Assembly (NCBI GenBank): GCA_017427185.1
Contig: JAFRTJ010000009.1
Coordinates: 62,001 to 126,000 of the forward strand
DNA: 64,000 nucleotides
Source of the DNA: Bacteroidaceae bacterium
GTDB lineage: Bacteria > Bacteroidota > Bacteroidia > Bacteroidales > Bacteroidaceae
Direction: 5' to 3'
Part shown: positions 28,159 through 36,800 of the stretch, piece by piece
Position numbering within the stretch: the first letter of the stretch is position 1
Layout: each line of letters starts with the position of its first letter
Translations under genes and position numbers: made by a program
The notes under the pieces: generated by a model
What the model saw: only the letters and a program-made list of their open reading frames with translations
What the model was told of the DNA's origin: nothing
Database searches by the model: none

Positions 28159-30393
28159 TTAAGGAGCATACACGGGCTGAAAATGGTAAATGAGACCTGA
28201 AACAGTCTTCATCCGAATCAAAGAACCTTGAACAGTCTGCTTTTGGCCGTTTGAAGCCTGCACCATTACGGGCACATCCCTCCAAGGGTTCTGCATCGTC
28301 AGGTCGCGGCCTTGTTCGCTCAGGAGAGTAACCTCCCTCACTACACCATCTCGCAAAGCAGCTGAGACAAGGAAAGCACCCTCCACACGAATCTGATGGA
28401 ACGAGGCATCGCTAGTATGAGGCCAGACAGGAAAGAGGCGCACGATGTCCTGATGGCCCATGCAGAGCATCTCATTGATGGTGCAGGGAACGGTGCTCCA
28501 GTTCTCTGGACCGTGAGGATTATCTTTCTGAAAGCCATTAGGATAAGTGTGCTCAACATATTGCCGCAGATGGACGAGAATGCTATCGGGCGAATAACCC
28601 ACACGTACAGCTGCAGGGAAGAAACTGTTGGTCCCGTTGAAATCAAGCCAGCGCTGCATAACGTCCACTGTATTGCGGGCTATCTGCAATAGTTCGGGGT
28701 CGCTGTCCAGACCTACTTGCCCTGCAGGAAAGATGTGCTGAATACCTAAAGTATTACTTCCCCACCAATCAACACCTTCTTCGGTATACCGGAAGACGGT
28801 CTTTCCATCACGCTCTTGCGTCGGGAAGGTCGACAAATGCTCACATCGCTCGCGCCAGACTTTTCGGCTATCTGCATCGAGTCCCAAAAACTCGCTCATA
28901 TCGCAAGCGGTAGTTAAAGCCATTCGCACCAGGCCCAGCGAGCAAATGGGGTTCTTCGTGCCGATGGTACCTTCATGGATAGCATCGTTTAGAATGATAT
29001 AACGGTCACCCTGGCGCATCAAATAGTGCTCCCAAAAGACAGCTACACCCCGCACGAAGGGATACACCTTGCGGGCAAAGGCAGCATCCCATGTACGATA
29101 AAACTGCATAGCCAGGTTACAGACGGCGTAAGCCGCATTGCTCTTCTGACCCCAGAACATACCTTCGGCCTCGATGTTCCCAAGCTGTCGCCAATCGCTA
29201 TGCCGAGCCTCCATCCGGGGCGACCAACGCGTTGACTCGATACCCAAAGGGCCGATTCCTACCGGCAGTAATATTCCTCCAGGAATTTTTGTTACCTTTT
29301 CAGAATAATAGTTACCCCTGGGGATGGCAGCTAGTAGTGGCGCACTATAGGGTTCGGCTTGCTCCAGACGATTGGCCGAATATAGGGCATAGAAGGGTGC
29401 CTGATAGTTATAATTCAAATGGTAATCACCATTCCAGGCAGGTATCTCCTGAGTAATCCAATTGCCAAAAAGGCCAGGCGGAAATTCGGTATCGCGGCTG
29501 CAAGAGGCCATACCATAGAGCGAGAGGTAGTACTGTCTTTCCAGGATGGAATCGGGAAGACTGACGTAAGACTTTTTCCAATACTCTTTCCACCAGCGAC
29601 GATGCGCCTTGAGCACCTGAGCTTGCCGACGGCTTCCACAGGCGGAAACACAACGAAGAACGGCCTGAAGGCAATCGTCGGACTTGAAATCACTTGAAAA
29701 TGCGCAGACAAGCACCAAAGGTTTGCCTGGCGATAGGGTGAACGAACCATTGGAACTTCCATCAACCCGCAACGCAGCAGCAGCGCGAGTAGGAATCTCT
29801 ACAGAATCGACGAAGGCACGCGCAATATACTGGATGCCATCAGGAGAAATGCCGCTCTCTCGCTGCTCGGGATAGCCTGGACTCTCACTTTTCTCGGGAA
29901 GAACAAGCTGAACCGAGCCACTTATCCGCTCTTTACCCTCAGCTATAAGCCGAATGAGCATCAAGTCTTCCGTAGCGGCGACAAAAGTTTGGCAAGTCAC
30001 ACTCTGCTCTCCCCGACTAAAGCTGGCGGTAGTTGTAGCATCATATAGTTGTTGAGTTACCTGATAGGAGAAACCTTTCAATTGGGGCATGGAAAGCTGA
30101 ATCTTACCCAAAACCAAGGGATAGGCCTCATCATGAGCCGAACGTAAACGCCAGAAATCGTTACGCGAAATATGGAAAACCAACTTGTCGGGAGGACCGG
30201 AAAGAGCCACGCCTGTGAAACCATTGCCCAACAAAGGAGCGTCAACAGAAAAAGAAGAAGGAGTCCGGCTAGGAGGCTCTAGGAAAAACACCGACTGACG
30301 ACGCAGAATTTGCTCCACCACGTCCGATTCTCGATTACGACAAGAGAATAAAGCGAACAATAGTACTATTCCCAAAATGAATCGTTTGTGCAT
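28159..30393 (-). CDS. GH95-like glycoside hydrolase, lipoprotein
   Basis: The 744-residue product starts MHKRFILGIVLLFALFSC, a lipoprotein signal. An N-terminal beta-rich part (APLLGNGFTGVALSGPPDKL) is followed by an (alpha/alpha)6-type region with AWNGDYHLNYNYQAPFYALY, which resembles the GH95 segment that holds two substrate-binding asparagines, and NDAIHEGTIG, whose Glu fits the GH95 general acid. GH95 enzymes release alpha-L-fucose or alpha-L-galactose from glycans. The match is loose, so a different specificity within this clan is possible. There is no SusC/SusD pair near it. It follows the frdB terminator and precedes the FAD/Fe-S gene by 16 bp. Confidence 0.7.
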   Translation of the reverse strand: MHKRFILGIVLLFALFSCRNRESDVVEQILRRQSVFFLEPPSRTPSSFSVDAPLLGNGFTGVALSGPPDKLVFHISRNDFWRLRSAHDEAYPLVLGKIQLSMPQLKGFSYQVTQQLYDATTTASFSRGEQSVTCQTFVAATEDLMLIRLIAEGKERISGSVQLVLPEKSESPGYPEQRESGISPDGIQYIARAFVDSVEIPTRAAAALRVDGSSNGSFTLSPGKPLVLVCAFSSDFKSDDCLQAVLRCVSACGSRRQAQVLKAHRRWWKEYWKKSYVSLPDSILERQYYLSLYGMASCSRDTEFPPGLFGNWITQEIPAWNGDYHLNYNYQAPFYALYSANRLEQAEPYSAPLLAAIPRGNYYSEKVTKIPGGILLPVGIGPLGIESTRWSPRMEARHSDWRQLGNIEAEGMFWGQKSNAAYAVCNLAMQFYRTWDAAFARKVYPFVRGVAVFWEHYLMRQGDRYIILNDAIHEGTIGTKNPICSLGLVRMALTTACDMSEFLGLDADSRKVWRERCEHLSTFPTQERDGKTVFRYTEEGVDWWGSNTLGIQHIFPAGQVGLDSDPELLQIARNTVDVMQRWLDFNGTNSFFPAAVRVGYSPDSILVHLRQYVEHTYPNGFQKDNPHGPENWSTVPCTINEMLCMGHQDIVRLFPVWPHTSDASFHQIRVEGAFLVSAALRDGVVREVTLLSEQGRDLTMQNPWRDVPVMVQASNGQKQTVQGSLIRMKTVSGLIYHFQPVYAP

Positions 30394-30459
30394 AAGCAAG
30401 AGACAGGGCTTGAGCAAGGGGTGGATATATGTGTTAGTTGAAAAAATAATTTATAAAAG

Positions 30460-30498
30460 CCACTCCCGCCCTCACCGTTTCGGCGAGGTCGGGAGTGG
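30460..30498 (-). terminator. Intrinsic terminator after frdB
   Basis: CCACTCCCG (30460-30468) pairs perfectly with CGGGAGTGG (30490-30498). The inner nine positions pair with two mismatches, around a TTT loop. On the minus strand the stem is followed by CTTTTATAAATTATTTTTT, so it terminates frdCAB transcription. Confidence 0.85.
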
Positions 30499-30519
30499 GG
30501 ATGTGTAAGTAAAAGTTTC

Positions 30520-31278
30520 TTAGTCAGCCAACTTTGCCTTGATGAACTCGCGATTCAAGCGGGCAATGTTACTAATGCTTTCACACTTGGGGCAAACTGC
30601 CTCACAGGCACGAGTATTGGTACAGTTTCCAAAGCCAAGCTCGTCCATTTTGGCAACCATAGCCTTTGCACGGCGAGCAGCCTCGACACGTCCTTGAGGA
30701 AGTAGAGCCAACTGGGAAACCTTCGATGATACAAAGAGCATGGCAGATCCATTCTTGCAGGCAGCAACGCAAGCGCCACAACCTATGCAGCTGGCGCAAT
30801 CCATAGCTTCGTCAGCATCTTCCTTAGGGATAAGGATAGCATTGGCATCTTGAGCCTGACCTGTACGAATACTTGTATAGCCGCCTGCTTGAATAATCTT
30901 ATCGAAAGCATTGCGGTCTACCATACAGTCCTTTATCACAGGAAAGGCTGCTGAACGCCAAGGCTCAACGGTGATAACATCGCCATCCTTGAAACGACGC
31001 ATATAAAGCTGGCAGGTGGTTGCGCCACGCTCAGTCTTGCCGTGGGGAGTGCCGTTGACATAAAGTGAACACATGCCACAGATACCTTCGCGACAGTCGT
31101 GATCAAACACGAAAGGTTCTTTGCCTTCCTCAATAAGTTCCTCATTCAGAATGTCGAGCATCTCCAAAAACGAAGTGTCGTCAGGGATGTCCTTCATTTC
31201 TCTTTCATCAAAATGGCCTTTGTCTTTAGGTCCATTCTGTTTCCAATAACGGATTTTAAAACTGATATTCTTAGCCAT
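30520..31278 (-). CDS. frdB: Fumarate reductase/succinate dehydrogenase iron-sulfur subunit
   Basis: The 252-residue subunit carries electrons between the flavoprotein and the membrane cytochrome b. Cysteine sets for three clusters are visible: the [2Fe-2S] loop [15 protein letters not shown] plus a later TTCQLY cysteine, the [4Fe-4S] set [15 protein letters not shown], and the [3Fe-4S] set [15 protein letters not shown]. It is the last gene of frdCAB, 5 bp after frdA, and is followed by a strong terminator. In anaerobic Bacteroidales the complex normally works as fumarate reductase, producing succinate. Confidence 0.95.
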   Translation of the reverse strand: MAKNISFKIRYWKQNGPKDKGHFDEREMKDIPDDTSFLEMLDILNEELIEEGKEPFVFDHDCREGICGMCSLYVNGTPHGKTERGATTCQLYMRRFKDGDVITVEPWRSAAFPVIKDCMVDRNAFDKIIQAGGYTSIRTGQAQDANAILIPKEDADEAMDCASCIGCGACVAACKNGSAMLFVSSKVSQLALLPQGRVEAARRAKAMVAKMDELGFGNCTNTRACEAVCPKCESISNIARLNREFIKAKLAD

Positions 31279-31283
31279 AGTGA

Positions 31284-33263
31284 TTAGTTCTTATAGTTAC
31301 GAGTTTGTACCTTGATTGCTTCATATTCCAAGGGCTCCTTGATAAGCTCAGGGTCACTTCCTTCGCCCTTATATTCCCAGCAGCCAACATAGAAGAAATT
31401 CTCGTCGTCACGTTTTGCTTCGCCTTCTTCCGTCTGATATTCCTCACGGAAATGGCCACCACAACTTTCATTACGAGAGAGAGCGTCATGAGCTACCAGC
31501 TCACCCATCGTGATGAAATCACGCAAGTGGATAGCTTTATCCAACTCGACATTCAAGCCCTCTTTTGTACCTGGCACGAAGAGGTTGGTGTCGAATTCCT
31601 TCTGCAAAGCACGCATTTTTTCGATACCAATCTTCAGACCTTCTGCTGTACGACCCATGCCGACATACTCCCACATGATGTGACCAAGTTCCTTGTGGAT
31701 GGAGTCAACAGAACGCTTGCCCTTAATGTTCATAAGGCGGTCGATTTCATTTTGTACGCCCTGCTCTGCCTCTTTGAACTCTGGCAAATCAGTAGATATT
31801 TTCGGCCAGATGGACTGGTCGGCCAAATAGTTCTGAATCGTATAGGGAAGTACGAAATATCCATCAGCCAAACCTTGCATCAAGGCAGAAGCACCCAGAC
31901 GATTAGCGCCGTGGTCAGAAAAATTGCATTCACCAATAGCAAACAAACCTGGGATGCTGGTCTGCAACTCGTAGTCAACCCAAATACCACCCATCGTATA
32001 ATGGATAGCAGGATAAATCATCATGGGCTTGTAATACTTCACACCATTGATCTCATTGGCCAAATCACCAGGATAAACGTCAGTAATCTCCTCGTACATG
32101 TCGAAGAGGTTGCCATAACGCTGTTTCATGGCATCAAGTCCCAAACGATTGATACTCTCTGAGAAATCGAGGAATACAGCAAGTCCTGTGTTGTTCACAC
32201 CAAAGCCCTTGTCGCAGCGCTCCTTTGCAGCACGAGAAGCTACGTCACGTGGAACGAGGTTACCAAAGGCAGGATAGCGGCGCTCCAGATAGTAGTCACG
32301 ATCTTCCTCTGGAATTTCCCAACCTTGCAAAGTGCCTTCCTGAAGTTTCTTGGCATCTTCCAACTTTTTGGGAACCCAAATGCGACCATCATTACGCAGA
32401 GACTCTGACATCAGCGTCAGCTTTGACTGCTTGTCGCCATGAACGGGAATACAAGTGGGGTGAATCTGAACGTAAGAAGGATTGGCAAACATTGCACCCT
32501 TGCGATAGCACTGGACAGCAGCGGTACAGTTGCAACCCATAGCATTGGTCGAGAGGAAGTATGTGTTGCCATAACCGCCAGTAGCGATAACTACTGCGTT
32601 GGCACTGAATCGTTCCAGTTTGCCTGTCACGAGATTCTTGGCAATGATACCACGAGCACGCCCGTCAACAATTACCACATCCTCCATCTCGTAACGAGTG
32701 AAGAGCTTCACTTTACCTGCTTTCACCTGTGCACTAAGAGAGGAATAAGCACCAAGCAACAACTGCTGGCCTGTCTGTCCCTTAGCATAGAAAGTACGAC
32801 TTACCTGAGCACCACCAAAAGAGCGATTGGCGAGCATACCACCATATTCACGTGCAAAAGGAACACCTTGTGCAACACACTGGTCGATAATTGCGTTGCT
32901 CACCTCTGCCAAACGATAAACGTTAGACTCGCGAGCACGATAGTCGCCACCTTTTACCGTATCGTAGAACAAACGATAAACAGAGTCACCATCATTCTGA
33001 TAATTCTTGGCTGCATTGATACCACCCTGAGCAGCAATAGAGTGAGCACGACGGGGGGAATCCTGAATGCAGAAATTATATACATTGAAACCCATCTCGC
33101 CCAACGAGGCTGCTGCACTGGCTCCAGCCAAACCTGTACCTACGACGATAACATCAAGCTTTAGTTTGTTCTTGGGATTTACCAGACGCTGGTGAGCCTT
33201 ATAGTTGGTCCACTTCTCAGCAATGGGTCCCTCGGGAATTCTTGAATTTATAGTCTTTGCCAT
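31284..33263 (-). CDS. frdA: Fumarate reductase/succinate dehydrogenase flavoprotein subunit
   Basis: The 659-residue subunit binds FAD and interconverts fumarate and succinate. It has the dinucleotide-binding loop [19 protein letters not shown] (about 40), the [16 protein letters not shown] block whose histidine is the covalent FAD site, [10 protein letters not shown], and [19 protein letters not shown] near the FAD C-terminal part. The length and the fusion-free form fit Bacteroidetes enzymes. The gene lies between frdC and frdB in the order C-A-B of the single-cytochrome (B-type) complex, like that of Wolinella. Confidence 0.95.
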   Translation of the reverse strand: MAKTINSRIPEGPIAEKWTNYKAHQRLVNPKNKLKLDVIVVGTGLAGASAAASLGEMGFNVYNFCIQDSPRRAHSIAAQGGINAAKNYQNDGDSVYRLFYDTVKGGDYRARESNVYRLAEVSNAIIDQCVAQGVPFAREYGGMLANRSFGGAQVSRTFYAKGQTGQQLLLGAYSSLSAQVKAGKVKLFTRYEMEDVVIVDGRARGIIAKNLVTGKLERFSANAVVIATGGYGNTYFLSTNAMGCNCTAAVQCYRKGAMFANPSYVQIHPTCIPVHGDKQSKLTLMSESLRNDGRIWVPKKLEDAKKLQEGTLQGWEIPEEDRDYYLERRYPAFGNLVPRDVASRAAKERCDKGFGVNNTGLAVFLDFSESINRLGLDAMKQRYGNLFDMYEEITDVYPGDLANEINGVKYYKPMMIYPAIHYTMGGIWVDYELQTSIPGLFAIGECNFSDHGANRLGASALMQGLADGYFVLPYTIQNYLADQSIWPKISTDLPEFKEAEQGVQNEIDRLMNIKGKRSVDSIHKELGHIMWEYVGMGRTAEGLKIGIEKMRALQKEFDTNLFVPGTKEGLNVELDKAIHLRDFITMGELVAHDALSRNESCGGHFREEYQTEEGEAKRDDENFFYVGCWEYKGEGSDPELIKEPLEYEAIKVQTRNYKN

Positions 33264-33321
33264 AAGTCAAATAAATATTTTGTTTTATTATCATTATTCT
33301 GTAATTACATCATTCTCCGAG

Positions 33322-34026
33322 TCAGGATGCTTGAAGAAGGGCAAACTCGTTAAAATCAGCAGGACGATAGCCGAAACAGTATGCCAAAGCCACAGCCGCA
33401 AACATCAGGATTACAATAGTTGCGTAGATGGAGCCAATGCAACGCCATCTGTTGAGCCAAATCTTACCACTCCATCCCAAAGTCTGCACGGAACTCCAGA
33501 TGCCATGATTCAAATGTAGCCATAGGGCAAAGAGCCATACCAGATAAATCACTGTGTAAACAGGGCTGGAGAAGGTCTTGGCAATGTAGAAAACACCGTT
33601 TGCGGCAAGGGCAACATTCTCAGTCTCTGCCAATTCTGCATACATCATGTTGTACCAGAAATTGTAAAGATGCAGGCACATGCCAAGAATGACGATAATA
33701 CCCAGCACCAGCATGTTCTGGCTTGCCCACTCTACCTTTTCAGGCTTGTCGCTCACAGCATACCTGTTGTTGCCACGAGCACATCGATTCTGAATCGTGA
33801 GCCAAATGGCAAAAATAAAGTGCAGAGCTACCAGCGCAGCCAAGCCAACCGTTGCTGCAACAGCATACCAATTGGCTCCCAGAAACTCGCAAATCATGTT
33901 GTAACCCTTTGCGCTAATGAGGGCTACGACGTTCATTGACGCATGAAACGTCAGAAATAGGACAAGCGCTATGCCTGTAACAGACATCACTACCTTCCTA
34001 CCGATTGATGAATTAATTAACCACAT
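33322..34026 (-). CDS. frdC: Fumarate reductase/succinate dehydrogenase cytochrome b subunit
   Basis: The product has five membrane segments and several conserved histidines (FLTFHASMN, LVALHFIFA, GMCLHLYNFW, ALWLHLNHGIW) that suit two haems b, as in the single-anchor B-type complex. It takes electrons from the menaquinone pool to reduce fumarate. The start MWLINSSIGRK at 34026 is chosen; 12 further codons upstream are in frame but are not typical of the family. It is the first gene of frdCAB. Confidence 0.88.
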   Translation of the reverse strand: MWLINSSIGRKVVMSVTGIALVLFLTFHASMNVVALISAKGYNMICEFLGANWYAVAATVGLAALVALHFIFAIWLTIQNRCARGNNRYAVSDKPEKVEWASQNMLVLGIIVILGMCLHLYNFWYNMMYAELAETENVALAANGVFYIAKTFSSPVYTVIYLVWLFALWLHLNHGIWSSVQTLGWSGKIWLNRWRCIGSIYATIVILMFAAVALAYCFGYRPADFNEFALLQAS

Positions 34027-34070
34027 AGAAAAAATATTTGAATTAAAATTATGTTTTACCACTACTCAAC

Positions 34071-34139
34071 TTGTCGCAAATACCTACAATCAGGTATACT
34101 AAACGCGACAAAATTATAATAAAAATGTGATTTACACAA
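34071..34139 (-). promoter_or_regulatory. frdCAB promoter with nested inverted repeats
   Basis: On the minus strand TAATTTTG (34116 to 34109) is an exact -7 box with TTG (34139-34137) 20 bp upstream. Overlapping it is a large inverted repeat: TTGTCGC (34071-34077) and GCGACAA (34105-34111), enclosing ATACCT (34080-34085), a 6-nt loop and AGGTAT (34092-34097). The outer arm touches the -7 box, so binding there could block transcription. The inner hairpin would lie in the leader RNA. Confidence 0.5.
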
Positions 34140-34169
34140 GAAATAACCGCAAATGTTGGCAAAATTTGT

Positions 34170-34177
34170 TAATTTTG
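34170..34177 (+). promoter_or_regulatory. -7 promoter box of mnmG
   Basis: TAATTTTG is an exact TAnnTTTG match 32 bp before the mnmG ATG. A clear -33 TTTG at 19-21 bp is not seen. Confidence 0.45.
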
Positions 34178-34208
34178 TACCTAAATTTTGACGTGTAGGA
34201 TTTAGAAT

Positions 34209-36080
34209 ATGGATTTCACATACGATGTTCTTGTTGTGGGAGGAGGCCACGCTGGATGCGAAGCAGCCGTAGCCAGCGCAAAGCTTGGTGCAAAGACTTG
34301 TCTAATCACAATGGATATGAACAAGATTGCCCAGATGAGCTGCAACCCTGCAGTTGGAGGGATTGCTAAGGGGCAGATTGTCAGAGAGATAGATGCTTTA
34401 GGAGGCCACATGGGGGAAGTAACAGACAAGACTGCAATCCAGTTCCGTATGCTGAATCGAAGCAAGGGTCCTGCCATGTGGAGTCCACGAGCCCAATGCG
34501 ACAGAGGAAAATTCATCTGGGCGTGGCGAGAGATACTGGAAAACACGCCAAACCTTAGCCTTTGGCAGGATCAAGTCAAAGAGTTACTCGTTGAAAACAA
34601 GCAAGTTACAGGAGTCAGGACCTATCTTGACGTGAACTTCAAAGCGCGATGCGTAGTCATCACAGCAGGAACGTTCCTCAACGGGCTCATGCACATAGGC
34701 AGAACCAAATTGCCAGGAGGCAGATGTGCAGAAAGCCCAAGCCTTCATCTGACAGAAAGCATCACGCAACATGGTATCACGGCAGGCAGGATGAAAACAG
34801 GTACGCCTGTTAGAGTGGACGGACGGACTGTCCACTTCGATGAGATGCAACTGCAACCTGGCGAGAGTGATTTTCACAAATTCTCCTTCATGGGAGAAGT
34901 CAGACAACTCCCACAATTGCCTTGCTGGATAACTTATACCAACAAGGAAGTGCATGAGCGACTGCGAGAGGGATTGCCTGACTCGCCTCTCTATAACGGC
35001 CAGATCCAAAGCATTGGGCCAAGATATTGTCCCAGCATAGAGACAAAACTGGTGACTTTCGCTGACAAGGAACAGCATCAGCTTTTCCTGGAACCAGAAG
35101 GGACAAACACACAGGAATATTACCTCAATGGATTCAGCAGCAGCCTGCCTATCGACGTTCAGCTGAATGCTCTCCACAAGATTCCTGCATTCAGAGATCT
35201 AAAAGCATATCGACCAGGCTATGCTATCGAATATGACTATTTTGATCCCACTCAGCTCTATCACTCTCTCGAGTCGAAAATCGTGGACGGACTCTTCTTT
35301 GCAGGTCAAGTGAATGGTACGACAGGTTACGAGGAGGCTGCAGGTCAAGGTTTGGTGGCAGGCGTGAATGCGGCACTAAAATGTGGCGGAGGCGAACCTT
35401 TCGTAATGCATCGCGATGAATCATACATTGGAGTTCTGATAGATGACCTTGTCACAAAAGGGGTGGATGAGCCGTATCGAATGTTTACAAGCAGAGCAGA
35501 ATACAGAATCCTGCTTCGTCAGGACGATGCTGACGCAAGATTGACTGAACGAAGTCATCGGATAGGATTGGCAACAACAGAACGCTTGAACCATTGGCTC
35601 AAAAAAAAGGAATCTATCGAAGAAATCGAGGATTTTTGCACAAAATATAGTGTGAAAGCAGCATACATAAACAAAGCAATTGAAGAACTGGGAAGCACAA
35701 AATTACAAAAGGGTTGCAAACTGGTAGATCTCATTGCACGTCCTCAATTGACCATCAATTCACTCTCAGAACACATTCCTGCGCTGAAGACTCTTTTAGA
35801 CAAAATTACCGATAGAAAGGAAGAAATCATCGAGGCTGCTGAGGTGAAATTGAAATACAGCGGATACATCAGACGGGAAAGAGAGATTGCTGACAAGATG
35901 CAAAGATTGGAGAACATAAAGATCAGAGGACGTTTTGACTATGACACAATCTTATCCATCTCAACTGAAGGCAGGCAGAAACTAAAGAAGATAAATCCTG
36001 AGACACTTGCACAAGCAAGCAGAATACCTGGAGTAAGTCCCAGCGATGTGAACGTGTTGCTGGTTCTTCTTAAGAGATAA
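34209..36080 (+). CDS. mnmG: tRNA uridine-5-carboxymethylaminomethyl modification enzyme MnmG (GidA)
   Basis: MnmG binds FAD and, with MnmE, adds carboxymethylaminomethyl to the wobble uridine of certain tRNAs. The 623-residue product has the N-terminal FAD loop VLVVGGGHAGCEAAVASAKLG, MSCNPAVGGIAKGQIVREIDALGG, and GPAMWSPRAQCDR, and a second FAD block GLFFAGQVNGTTGYEEAAGQGLVAG. Length is normal. The stop is immediately before a parS-like palindrome. It begins a conserved Bacteroidetes order, mnmG-apt-uvrC-dtd. Confidence 0.96.
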   Translation: MDFTYDVLVVGGGHAGCEAAVASAKLGAKTCLITMDMNKIAQMSCNPAVGGIAKGQIVREIDALGGHMGEVTDKTAIQFRMLNRSKGPAMWSPRAQCDRGKFIWAWREILENTPNLSLWQDQVKELLVENKQVTGVRTYLDVNFKARCVVITAGTFLNGLMHIGRTKLPGGRCAESPSLHLTESITQHGITAGRMKTGTPVRVDGRTVHFDEMQLQPGESDFHKFSFMGEVRQLPQLPCWITYTNKEVHERLREGLPDSPLYNGQIQSIGPRYCPSIETKLVTFADKEQHQLFLEPEGTNTQEYYLNGFSSSLPIDVQLNALHKIPAFRDLKAYRPGYAIEYDYFDPTQLYHSLESKIVDGLFFAGQVNGTTGYEEAAGQGLVAGVNAALKCGGGEPFVMHRDESYIGVLIDDLVTKGVDEPYRMFTSRAEYRILLRQDDADARLTERSHRIGLATTERLNHWLKKKESIEEIEDFCTKYSVKAAYINKAIEELGSTKLQKGCKLVDLIARPQLTINSLSEHIPALKTLLDKITDRKEEIIEAAEVKLKYSGYIRREREIADKMQRLENIKIRGRFDYDTILSISTEGRQKLKKINPETLAQASRIPGVSPSDVNVLLVLLKR

Positions 36081-36095
36081 GTTTCACGTGAAACA
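36080..36095. other. Putative parS centromere site
   Basis: AGTTTCACGTGAAACA agrees at 15 of 16 bases with the widely conserved ParB-binding site TGTTTCACGTGAAACA and contains the perfect 14-bp palindrome GTTTCACGTGAAAC (36081-36094). It starts on the last base of the mnmG stop codon. parS sites commonly lie near the chromosome origin. No parA or parB gene is in the window. Confidence 0.75.
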
Positions 36096-36128
36096 AAACA
36101 AAGTAAAACAATACATAAATAATTGGAA

Positions 36129-36659
36129 ATGAACAACGAAACACTACTGAAGAATCTGAGAAACGTGCCAGACTTCCCCATTCCTGGAATTCAATTCAAG
36201 GACGTAAGTACCCTATACAAAAATTCCAAATGCCTGAAAATAATGGTGAATGAACTTTATGACCTCTACAAGGACAAAGGAATCACAAAAATCGTAGGAA
36301 TCGAAAGCAGAGGATTCGTCGTGGGAGCTGCCCTGGCTTATAAGTTGAATGCAGGTTTTGTGATGTGTAGAAAGCCAGGCAAGCTGCCCTCAGACACAAA
36401 AAAGGAAAGTTACATGAAGGAATATGGAAAGGATACCATCGAGATTCATTCAGATGCAATCGATGAAAACGATATTGTCCTGCTTCATGATGACCTGCTT
36501 GCAACAGGCGGAAGCATGAAGGCTGCATATAATCTGGTAAAACAATTCAATCCCAAGAAGGTCTACATAAATTTCATCATTGAGCTGACAGGCGAAGGGC
36601 TGAACGGACGTGCAGTTTTTGACGAAAGCGTTGAAATGACAACCCTCCTGAAGATATAG
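36129..36659 (+). CDS. apt: Adenine phosphoribosyltransferase
   Basis: Apt makes AMP from adenine and phosphoribosyl pyrophosphate (purine salvage, cytosol). The 176-residue product has the Apt signatures VPDFPIPGIQFKDVSTLY, IESRGFVVGAALAY, and the PRPP-binding loop VLLHDDLLATGGSMKAA. The ATG at 36129 is used; the frame also opens at a TTG two codons earlier. It is between the parS-like site and palindrome array 3. Confidence 0.94.
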   Translation: MNNETLLKNLRNVPDFPIPGIQFKDVSTLYKNSKCLKIMVNELYDLYKDKGITKIVGIESRGFVVGAALAYKLNAGFVMCRKPGKLPSDTKKESYMKEYGKDTIEIHSDAIDENDIVLLHDDLLATGGSMKAAYNLVKQFNPKKVYINFIIELTGEGLNGRAVFDESVEMTTLLKI

Positions 36660-36673
36660 GAAGGGGGCAAAAA

Positions 36674-36753
36674 GACAACGTGTTAAAAAGGCAAACACAA
36701 CACGTTGATTTTGCCAAGTCAACGTGTTGAATCTGGGGTTTCAACGTGTCGCG
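36674..36753. repeat. 22-bp-period palindrome array 3 (4 units)
   Basis: Units start at 36674, 36696, 36718 and 36740, exactly 22 bp apart. Central dinucleotides are GT, AC, GT, GT. The first reads GACAACGTGTTAAA, the third GTCAACGTGTTGAA. It begins 15 bp after the apt stop codon and lies between two genes in the same direction, unlike the other three arrays. One spacer (TCTGGGGTT) resembles the TCTGCGGTT spacer of arrays 2 and 4. Confidence 0.85.
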
Positions 36754-36800
36754 TTTCAAGAAGGATAAGGAGCATCAATTTCAGGAATTTAGAGAGAAGA

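Noticed and set aside
36046..36060. GAACGTGTTG inside mnmG as another array unit
   Set aside because: It is a single copy in coding sequence with no neighbour at 22 bp.
36674..36753. Array 3 as a rho-independent terminator of apt
   Set aside because: Each unit could form only a short AT-rich stem with a tiny loop and there is no T run; the even spacing is not explained by termination.
36705..36800. Longer UvrC N-terminus
   Set aside because: The added 32 residues translate the palindrome array; the family N-terminus begins near 36801.
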